A DNA stretch of 51,719 nt from Ottowia sp. (lineage in GTDB: Bacteria; Pseudomonadota; Gammaproteobacteria; Burkholderiales; Burkholderiaceae_C). Positions 46,304-51,719 of this stretch are shown here, piece by piece (position 1 is the stretch's first letter; each line of letters starts with the position of its first letter). A program made the position numbers and the translations under genes. The stretch is taken from contig JALOAS010000012.1 in assembly GCA_023228705.1 (NCBI GenBank), positions 1 through 51,719 of the forward strand, in the 5' to 3' direction. Under the pieces are notes generated by a model that was not told where the DNA came from, made no database searches, and was given only the letters and a program-made list of their open reading frames with translations.

Positions 46304-46920
46304 GAGGGGGAATCCGGGGCCGCGGCGTCAAGGAAGCGGAAGACGCGGCGCAGCGGCTGCGTCTCGGGCAACACGTAGACCACGCCGGCCCGCTCGCCAA
46401 ACAGCGGCGCGATGTGCTGCTCGTAAAAATCAGGCGGCAGGTTGATGCAGCCAAACGAGATGCGATTATCCGCGATCGAGGGCGACGCCAGGCGCTGCGG
46501 CCGCTGCTCGCCCGGCACGTGGCGCACGCGGTGCATGGACAGCGCCGCGTCGTAATCCAGCCACACGATGTCCTCGCCCGCGGCGTTGATTCCCGGCTCG
46601 GTGACGTAGCGGCCTGCCGAGGTGATCTTTTCGCTGGCGCGGATGCGGCGCAGCGGCCGGCTGCCTATGTCCGCGGGCGCCGCATCGCCCATGGCCTCGC
46701 CCAGGAGCGCGGGCGTCTGCCCCAGCAGGCGGCCTTCGGCGTCATAGACCCACAGCCTGGCCGCCGTCTTGTCCAGTACCGCAAACGGCATGCCCGCGGC
46801 ATCCTGCGCCTGCAGCACGCGGTCGGCAAAGTCCTGCGCCAAGCCGGCTGCTGCCGCGGCGGGCCGAGGTGCCAACAGCGGCGTGGCAAGGATCAGGGTG
46901 AGAGCAAGGATCTGGCGCAT
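46300..46920 (-). CDS. Exported L,D-transpeptidase (YkuD-like)
   Basis: The 206-residue protein has a signal peptide (cleavage probably after AAA near residue 24-25). The YkuD catalytic segment is NRISFGCINLPPDFYEQHI with the nucleophilic Cys. The canonical family motif is SHGCIR; here FGCIN is a variant, also seen in some family members. It could cross-link peptidoglycan or attach lipoprotein. It overlaps serB. Confidence 0.8.
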   Translation of the reverse strand: MRQILALTLILATPLLAPRPAAAAAGLAQDFADRVLQAQDAAGMPFAVLDKTAARLWVYDAEGRLLGQTPALLGEAMGDAAPADIGSRPLRRIRASEKITSAGRYVTEPGINAAGEDIVWLDYDAALSMHRVRHVPGEQRPQRLASPSIADNRISFGCINLPPDFYEQHIAPLFGERAGVVYVLPETQPLRRVFRFLDAAAPDSPS

Positions 46921-46965
46921 GGCGGGCAGCAGGCCGGCGCGGCTGCCGGCACCTGCTCCGCAAGC

Positions 46966-47406
46966 TTACCAGCGCCAGTAGAACATGGCCTTGGCCAGGA
47001 ACACGATGAGCACCACGTGCGTGAACACGCTGAGGTGGATGTGCTGGATGTGCCGCGACTTGAGCTTGCCGGTGCCGCTGAGCGTGATCGCCGTGACGAA
47101 GTGCGCGAGCACGCTGAACGCCAGCACGATCTTGATCCACAGCAGCGTGGCAAACGAGCTGCCCAGCGGATGCGCCAGTTCGGCGCGGAACTGCCACGCC
47201 ATCATGATGCCGGCAGCAAAGAGGATGAGAATGACAAAGGGGATGATGCGCCGCGCACGCCGGCCTATGGCGATCTCCACGCTGCGCATGGTCTCGCGCC
47301 CCAGTGGCTTGCGCAGGCCTTCCAGGATGACGACCTCAAAGAACACCGTGCCAACAAAAAAGATGGCGGCGTACAGGTGCAGCGTGATCAGGACCGGGTG
47401 ACTCAT
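46966..47406 (-). CDS. CopD-family membrane protein
   Basis: From ATG 47406 the protein has 146 residues and four hydrophobic segments with membrane-facing histidines (LITLHLYAAIFFVGTVFFE). It fits small CopD/YkoY-like copper-resistance permeases. It may bind haem or copper. A Fur-like box lies just upstream. It is first of copD-LDT-serB but with a 45-base gap. Confidence 0.78.
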   Translation of the reverse strand: MSHPVLITLHLYAAIFFVGTVFFEVVILEGLRKPLGRETMRSVEIAIGRRARRIIPFVILILFAAGIMMAWQFRAELAHPLGSSFATLLWIKIVLAFSVLAHFVTAITLSGTGKLKSRHIQHIHLSVFTHVVLIVFLAKAMFYWRW

Positions 47407-47806
47407 GGCGGAGATGGGCAATCAATTCATATGGCCAATCATTCTCATTTCTTTGCACACCCAGAGCCCGGCCGGCGGCCAGTGTCCGTGCTTGCGCCGC
47501 TGGTATTGCGGCGCGCGGCAGCCGCGATCGGCATGGCGCGCCGGCCTGCCCGCGCGATGTGCCGTCTGCTGCAGATGCCCTGTTTCATGCCAAGCGTTGC
47601 CAAGTGTCGTATTCAAAGAGCGGTCGTATTCAATCAAAGAGCGTCAGGCGGGCGCAGGCCGTTCCGGATGCCGTTGAGACATGGCTCGGGACGCTGCTTC
47701 AACGCGCACGTGACGTGTCGTGTTGCCAGCGGTCGGTGCCGCGCGCTGGATTGAACGCCGGGCAGAGCAGCCCCCAACCTGTGGCGTCACTGGCTAAAAT
47801 GGGGGC
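47407..47806. other. Divergent region between copD and yqgE
   Basis: These 400 bases hold no convincing gene. They contain the Fur-like box, an imperfect direct repeat GTCGTATTCAA (near 47610 and 47626, each followed by AAAGAGCG after 0 or 4 bases), and a TAAAAT motif at 47795-47800 just before yqgE. Confidence 0.5.
47437..47449 (-). promoter_or_regulatory. Possible Fur-like box upstream of copD
   Basis: AATCATTCTCATT on the plus strand (AATGAGAATGATT on the minus) resembles Fur half-sites (AATGAGAATCATT-type). It lies 31 bases before the copD ATG. It is short and unconfirmed. Confidence 0.3.
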
Positions 47807-48403
47807 ATGAGCACCGTGCATCGCATGAACCTGGTCAATCACTTCCTGATTGCCATGCCGAGCATGCAAGACGATACGTTTGGGCGAAGCGTGATCTACG
47901 TTTGCGAGCACAACGAGCACGGCGCGCTGGGGCTCATCATCAACAAGCCGGGCGGCATCAACATGGATGACCTGTTCGAGCGCGTGGACCTGCCGCTGAC
48001 GCGCGGCGACCTCAAGACGCAGCCGGTGTTCCATGGCGGCCCCGTGCAGACCGAGCGCGGCTTTGTCCTGCACGACCCGGTCACGGCCGATGGCCTGGCG
48101 TCCGACGAGACCATCTACGCGTCCACGCTGGCCGTTCCCGGCGGCCTGGAGATGACCACGTCGCGCGATGTCCTGGAGGCCATGTCCAGCGGCGCGGGCC
48201 CGCGCCGGGCATCCATCATGCTGGGCTATTCGGCCTGGGGGGCGGGCCAGCTGGAAGACGAGATCGTAGAAAATACGTGGCTTACGGTGGACGCCGACGC
48301 CAGCCTCATCTTTGACGTGCCGGTGCCGCAGCGCTATGAGCGCGCGCTGGCCCTGCTTGGCTTGCAGGCCTGGACGCTGGTGTCGCATGCCGGTCATGCA
48401 TGA
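47807..48403 (+). CDS. yqgE: YqgE/AlgH family protein
   Basis: The 198-residue DUF179 protein has NHFLIAMPSMQDDTFGRSVI, the pattern HNEHGALGLIINKP and the later VFHGGPVQTERGFVLH with LGYSAWGAGQLEDEI. Its biochemical role is unknown. It overlaps ruvX by 8 bases; linkage to ruvX is conserved in proteobacteria. Confidence 0.95.
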   Translation: MSTVHRMNLVNHFLIAMPSMQDDTFGRSVIYVCEHNEHGALGLIINKPGGINMDDLFERVDLPLTRGDLKTQPVFHGGPVQTERGFVLHDPVTADGLASDETIYASTLAVPGGLEMTTSRDVLEAMSSGAGPRRASIMLGYSAWGAGQLEDEIVENTWLTVDADASLIFDVPVPQRYERALALLGLQAWTLVSHAGHA

Positions 48404-48806
48404 AGCCGGCTGCTGCCCGCCATCGGCGCAGCGCTTCCTGGCATTTGACTTTGGGCTGCGGCGTACCGGCGTGGCCAGCGGCAACCGCCTCACGGGCACC
48501 GCAACGCCGCAGCAGACCATCCACGCGGCTGGCAAGGCGCGCTGGACGCCGATTGCCCAGGCCATCGCCGAGTGGCAGCCCGACGCGCTGGTGGTTGGCA
48601 TCCCGTTCCATCCGGACGGCGCGCCGCATGAAAACACCGGACGCGCGCTGCGCTTTGCGCGCCAGCTGCGTGCCCGCGCCGGCCTGCCCGTGTACGAGGT
48701 GGACGAGCGCTACAGCACGACCCGCGCGCTGGCTGCCGGCGCGCGTGACGCCGACGCCGCCGCCGCCGCGATCATCCTGGAGCAGTTCCTGGGGGACCTG
48801 GCATGA
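48396..48806 (+). CDS. ruvX: Holliday-junction resolvase-like protein YqgF
   Basis: From ATG 48396 the protein has 136 residues (48387 adds three). The RNase H-like fold motifs are LAFDFGLRRTGVASGN, ALVVGIPFHPDGAPHEN and YEVDERYSTTRA. YqgF is a putative pre-16S rRNA nuclease. It overlaps yqgE and pyrR. Confidence 0.94.
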   Translation: MHEAGCCPPSAQRFLAFDFGLRRTGVASGNRLTGTATPQQTIHAAGKARWTPIAQAIAEWQPDALVVGIPFHPDGAPHENTGRALRFARQLRARAGLPVYEVDERYSTTRALAAGARDADAAAAAIILEQFLGDLA

Positions 48807-49303
48807 GCGGGCAGGTCCCGGACGCCGAGGCCGTCTACCGGGAATTCACCCCTGTCGTGCAGGCGCTGCTGGGCCCGCGCACCGAGCTGGTGGGAATCGT
48901 TACCGGCGGCTGGTGGCTGGCGCAGCGGCTGCACGCGGACCTGGCGCTGACGCGGCGCGCAGGCGCGCTGTCTTCGGCCATGCACCGCGATGATTTTGCA
49001 CGCCGGGGCTTGACCGCCCGCGGCGGCACCGAACTGCCCTTTGACGTCGATGGCGCGGACATCCTGCTGGTCGACGACATCCTGCACACCGGCCGCACGA
49101 TCCGTGCTGCCGTCAACGAGCTGTTTGACTACGGCCGCCCGGCGCGCATACGCCTGGCGGTGCTGGTCGACCGCAACGGGCGTGAATTGCCCATTGCTGC
49201 ACAGCACGCGCAGGTCCGGCTCGCGCTGCCGGCCGCGCGCTCGCTGCAGCTGGGCCGCAACGAGGACGGGCGCTTTGAATTCCACCTGGAGGCGGCCGGC
49301 TGA
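48803..49303 (+). CDS. pyrR: PyrR bifunctional regulator / uracil phosphoribosyltransferase
   Basis: This 166-residue type I phosphoribosyltransferase has the PRPP loop ADILLVDDILHTGRTIRAA. It can make UMP from uracil. In Gram-positives it also binds pyr mRNA; here a regulatory role is not shown and I see no attenuator between it and pyrB (2-base gap). It overlaps ruvX (ATGA). Confidence 0.9.
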   Translation: MSGQVPDAEAVYREFTPVVQALLGPRTELVGIVTGGWWLAQRLHADLALTRRAGALSSAMHRDDFARRGLTARGGTELPFDVDGADILLVDDILHTGRTIRAAVNELFDYGRPARIRLAVLVDRNGRELPIAAQHAQVRLALPAARSLQLGRNEDGRFEFHLEAAG

Positions 49304-49305
49304 TC

Positions 49306-50274
49306 ATGCGCAGTGCCCGCAACCTGCAGCTCAACCGCAACGGCGAACTGGTGCACTTGCTGTCCACCGAGGGACTGCCGCGCGAGCAGCTGCTGCATAT
49401 CCTGGATACGGCCGGGCAGTTTGCCAGCGTCAGCGACCGCGAGGTCAAGAAGGTGCCGCTGCTGCGCGGCAAGAGCGTGTTCAACCTGTTCTTCGAGGAC
49501 TCCACGCGCACGCGGACCACGTTTGACATCGCGGCCACGCGCCTGTCGGCTGATGTCTACACGCTGGACATCGGCCACTCGTCCACGTCCAAGGGCGAGT
49601 CGCTGCTGGATACCGTGGCCAACCTCAGCGCCATGGTGGCCGACATATTCGTCGTGCGCCATGCCGAGAGCGGCGCGCCGTACCTGCTGGCGCAGCACGT
49701 GGCGCCGCACGTACACATCATCAACGCGGGCGACGGGCGCCATGCGCACCCCACGCAGGCGCTGCTGGACATGTACACCATCCGGCACTACAAGCCGGAT
49801 TTTTCCAGCCTGGTGGTGGCCATCGTCGGCGACATCCGGCACTCGCGCGTGGCGCGCTCGGACATCCATGCCCTGCGCACGCTGGGCGCGGCGGAAATCC
49901 GCGTGGTGGGGCCGCGCACGCTGGTCTCCGCCGACATGGTGCCCATGGGCGTGCGCACCTGCCATTCGCTGCAGGAGGGCATCAGCGGTGCCGACGTCAT
50001 CATCATGCTGCGCCTTCAGCGCGAGCGCATGCACGGCGCGCTGCTGCCATCGTCCGAGGAGTTCTTCAGGACCTACGGCCTCACGCCCGAGCGGCTGCAA
50101 TGGGCCAGGCCCGACGCCATCGTCATGCACCCCGGTCCCATCAACCGCGGCGTGGAAATCGACTCCCGCGTTGCCGACGGGCCGCGCAGCGTCATCCTGC
50201 CGCAGGTCTCGTTCGGGATTGCCGTGCGCATGGCCGTGATGAGCATCGTCATTGGCAACGAGGCGGACCCATGA
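49306..50274 (+). CDS. pyrB: Aspartate carbamoyltransferase catalytic chain
   Basis: The 322-residue protein has the carbamoyl-phosphate loop FFEDSTRTRTTF (STRTR at 66-70), Lys96 in SSTSKGES and the HPTQALLD motif. It forms N-carbamoyl-aspartate in pyrimidine synthesis. It overlaps the pyrC' gene by four bases (ATGA), matching the PyrB-pseudo-DHOase complex of pseudomonads. Confidence 0.97.
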   Translation: MRSARNLQLNRNGELVHLLSTEGLPREQLLHILDTAGQFASVSDREVKKVPLLRGKSVFNLFFEDSTRTRTTFDIAATRLSADVYTLDIGHSSTSKGESLLDTVANLSAMVADIFVVRHAESGAPYLLAQHVAPHVHIINAGDGRHAHPTQALLDMYTIRHYKPDFSSLVVAIVGDIRHSRVARSDIHALRTLGAAEIRVVGPRTLVSADMVPMGVRTCHSLQEGISGADVIIMLRLQRERMHGALLPSSEEFFRTYGLTPERLQWARPDAIVMHPGPINRGVEIDSRVADGPRSVILPQVSFGIAVRMAVMSIVIGNEADP

Positions 50275-51596
50275 GCATCCTGATTCGCGGCGGCCGTGTC
50301 CTGGACCCGCACAGCGGGCGGGATGCGCAGGCCGACATTGCCATCGCGTCCGGGCGCGTTGTCCGCATCGGCACGCTGCCGGCCGGTTTTGTTGCCGACC
50401 GGGTCCTGGACGCCAGTGGTTGCTGGGTGCTGCCCGGGCTTGTCGACCTCAACGTCCGCCTGGGCGAGCCGGGCAACGAGCATGCCGGCATGCTCGAGAG
50501 CGAGATGACCGCAGCGGTTGCCGGTGGCGTGACCAGCCTGGTTTGTCCCCCCGATACCGACCCCATCCTGGACGAGCCGGGGCTGGTTGAGATGCTTCGC
50601 ATGCGCGCCGAGAAGCTGCACCAGGCCCGCGTGTTTCCCCAGGGCGCGCTCACGCGCGGGCTGGACGGCCGGATCCTGAGCGAGCTGGTGCAGCTGACGC
50701 TGGCCGGTTGCGTGGCGTTTGGCCAGGCTGAAAAACCCATCGTCGACACGCGCGTGCTGCAGCGCGCGCTGCAATACGCGGCCACCTTCGGCTATCCGGT
50801 CTGGCTGCGCCCGCTGGAGCCCTGGCTGTGCGGCGGCGTGGCGGCCAGCGGCCTCGTGGCCACGCGCAAGGGGCTGTCCGGCGTGCCCGCGCTCTCCGAA
50901 ACCATTGCGCTGCACGTCATCTTCGAGCTGCTGCGCGGGATGGCAACGGATGCCGGCGGCCCGCACGTGCACCTGTGCCGCATCTCCAGCGCCGCCGGCG
51001 TGGCGCTGCTGCGTGCTGCGCGCGCAGAGGGACTGCAGGTCACGGCCGACGTCAGCATCCACTCGCTGCTGCTGACTGACGAGGACATTGCCGACTTTGA
51101 TTCCCGTGCGCGGCTGCTGCCGCCGCTGCGCCAGGACGCCGACCGCCAGGCGCTGTCCGATGCCCTGGCCGACGGCACCATCGATGCGCTGGTCTCCGAT
51201 CACACACCGGTCCGCAGCGACGCCAAGGAGTTGCCCTTTGCGCTGGCCGAGCCGGGCGCCACCGGGCTGGAGCTGCTGCTGCCGCTGGCATTGCAGTGGG
51301 GACGGCAGGCCGGCGGGCCGGGCCTGCAGCGCGCGCTGTCGGTGGTGACGCACGGGCCGGCCGCCGTGCTGGGGTCGGCGCTGGGCACGCTGGGCGCCAG
51401 CTGCGGGCGCATCGTGGAAGGTGGTGCCGCGGATTTGTGCATCGTCGACCCGGACCAAAGCTGGCAGGCCAGGGCCGGTGAGCTGCGCAGCCAGGGCAAG
51501 CTGACGCCCTTTGCCGAGCGCATGCTGGAGGGCCGCGTGCGGCACACGCTGGTTGGCGGCCACGTGGCGTACAGCCGGCCTGGCGCGGCCGGCTGA
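50271..51596 (+). CDS. pyrC': Dihydroorotase homologue lacking the HxH metal site (PyrC'/PyrX type)
   Basis: The 441-residue protein is an amidohydrolase-fold homologue of dihydroorotase. The usual HxH is replaced: WVLPGLVDLNVRLGEPG has Asn61 and Arg63. VSDHTPVRSDAKELPF keeps a later Asp. Loss of the metal histidines predicts no catalytic activity. Such pseudo-dihydroorotases support PyrB in a large ATCase complex. The real pyrC is expected elsewhere. Its stop codon is the first triplet of a structured-element head. Confidence 0.93.
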   Translation: MSILIRGGRVLDPHSGRDAQADIAIASGRVVRIGTLPAGFVADRVLDASGCWVLPGLVDLNVRLGEPGNEHAGMLESEMTAAVAGGVTSLVCPPDTDPILDEPGLVEMLRMRAEKLHQARVFPQGALTRGLDGRILSELVQLTLAGCVAFGQAEKPIVDTRVLQRALQYAATFGYPVWLRPLEPWLCGGVAASGLVATRKGLSGVPALSETIALHVIFELLRGMATDAGGPHVHLCRISSAAGVALLRAARAEGLQVTADVSIHSLLLTDEDIADFDSRARLLPPLRQDADRQALSDALADGTIDALVSDHTPVRSDAKELPFALAEPGATGLELLLPLALQWGRQAGGPGLQRALSVVTHGPAAVLGSALGTLGASCGRIVEGGAADLCIVDPDQSWQARAGELRSQGKLTPFAERMLEGRVRHTLVGGHVAYSRPGAAG

Positions 51597-51616
51597 GAGC
51601 TTGAGAAAGAATCCCT
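51593..51616 (+). repeat. Head of the structured element at the pyrC' stop codon
   Basis: CTGAGAGCTTGAGAAAGAAT followed by CCCT is identical to the head of tol element B (34039-34063 read on the minus strand). It begins at the pyrC' TGA, just as element B begins at the tolR TGA. Homology stops after 51616. Confidence 0.85.
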
Positions 51617-51719
51617 GAGCGCCGGCACAAACCGGCAAGGAGTAAAGGGTGCAAGTCCCTGACAGTAAAGAAATAGCAAATCATGCTGTCCCCGAGTCAT
51701 GCGCGGCGTATCGCGAGGT
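51617..51719 (+). mobile_element. Probable 5' end of a group II intron (truncated by window)
   Basis: The sequence is compactly structured: GCCGG-cacaaa-CCGGC (51621-51636), AGGG/CCCT around TGCAAGT (51646-51660) and GACAG (51661-51665) / CTGTC (51686-51690). GGGTGCAAGTCCC and the GTCATGCGCGGCG stretch resemble domain I of bacterial group II introns from memory. The 5' end would be GAGCG at 51617, a variant of GUGYG. No maturase is in view. Confidence 0.5.

Overview
The window is high-GC, densely packed bacterial chromosome. Gene content and order point to a betaproteobacterium of the order Burkholderiales, probably near Comamonadaceae/Alcaligenaceae: a secA-argJ-DUF815-nudix-yacG-zapD-coaE-pilDCB block, ybgC-tolQ-tolR-tolA, ribBA-ribH-nusB, and yqgE-ruvX-pyrR-pyrB-pyrC. 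The taxonomic placement is inferred from gene order and protein character, not from a search.

Layout. 1-5.5 kb (minus strand): TRAP permease subunits dctQM without their binding protein, then the molybdate importer modABC. 5.66-8 kb (plus): modE, facing modABC across a palindrome, and a cystathionine gamma-synthase-family gene with a second, very similar palindrome in front. 8.1-10.9 kb (minus): crcB, mltD, gloB. 11-14.7 kb: a methyltransferase, rnhA, a small exported His/Cys protein, a thioredoxin, a truncated haemoglobin and a tandem universal stress protein. 14.7-15.3 kb holds no convincing gene apart from a SHOCT-like fragment. 15.3-21.3 kb: a DUF721/DciA-like gene facing secA, argJ, a DUF815 ATPase and a Nudix hydrolase. 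21.7-27.4 kb (minus): pilB, pilC, pilD, coaE, zapD, yacG. 27.8-32.3 kb: an unrecognised gene diverging from dnaE. 32.4-41.8 kb (minus): chaC-pdxH-glycerate kinase, ribBA-ribH-nusB-aminotransferase, ybgC-tolQ-tolR-tolA. 41.9-47.4 kb: an OmpA-like gene, gloA, sbcB-azlC-azlD, and a minus-strand copD/L,D-transpeptidase/serB group. 47.8-51.6 kb: yqgE-ruvX-pyrR-pyrB-pyrC'. Most same-strand neighbours overlap by 4 bases (ATGA or GTGA), so translational coupling is common.

Non-coding content is the most unusual part. (1) A dispersed intergenic repeat occurs three times (start of window, between modB and modC, and 21.4 kb). It carries a tandem heptamer CGCTCAA, 2 units in one copy and 14 perfect units in another. 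(2) A roughly 162-bp element with terminal inverted repeats lies in tandem between tolR and tolA. Its two copies differ by paired changes that preserve two stems, which suggests selection on secondary structure. Its first bases coincide with the tolR stop codon. (3) The same element head sits on the pyrC' stop codon and then breaks into sequence resembling the 5' end of a group II intron, running off the window. (4) The two ModE-type palindromes imply that the molybdate regulator may also act on the sulfur amino-acid enzyme gene.

Functionally the window is mostly housekeeping: protein export, replication, pyrimidine, riboflavin, arginine and CoA synthesis, cell envelope (Tol-Pal, MltD, L,D-transpeptidase) and type IV pilus assembly. 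Two enzymes appear catalytically altered: the dihydroorotase homologue lacks the HxH metal site, and RibBA lacks the GTP cyclohydrolase II zinc cysteines.
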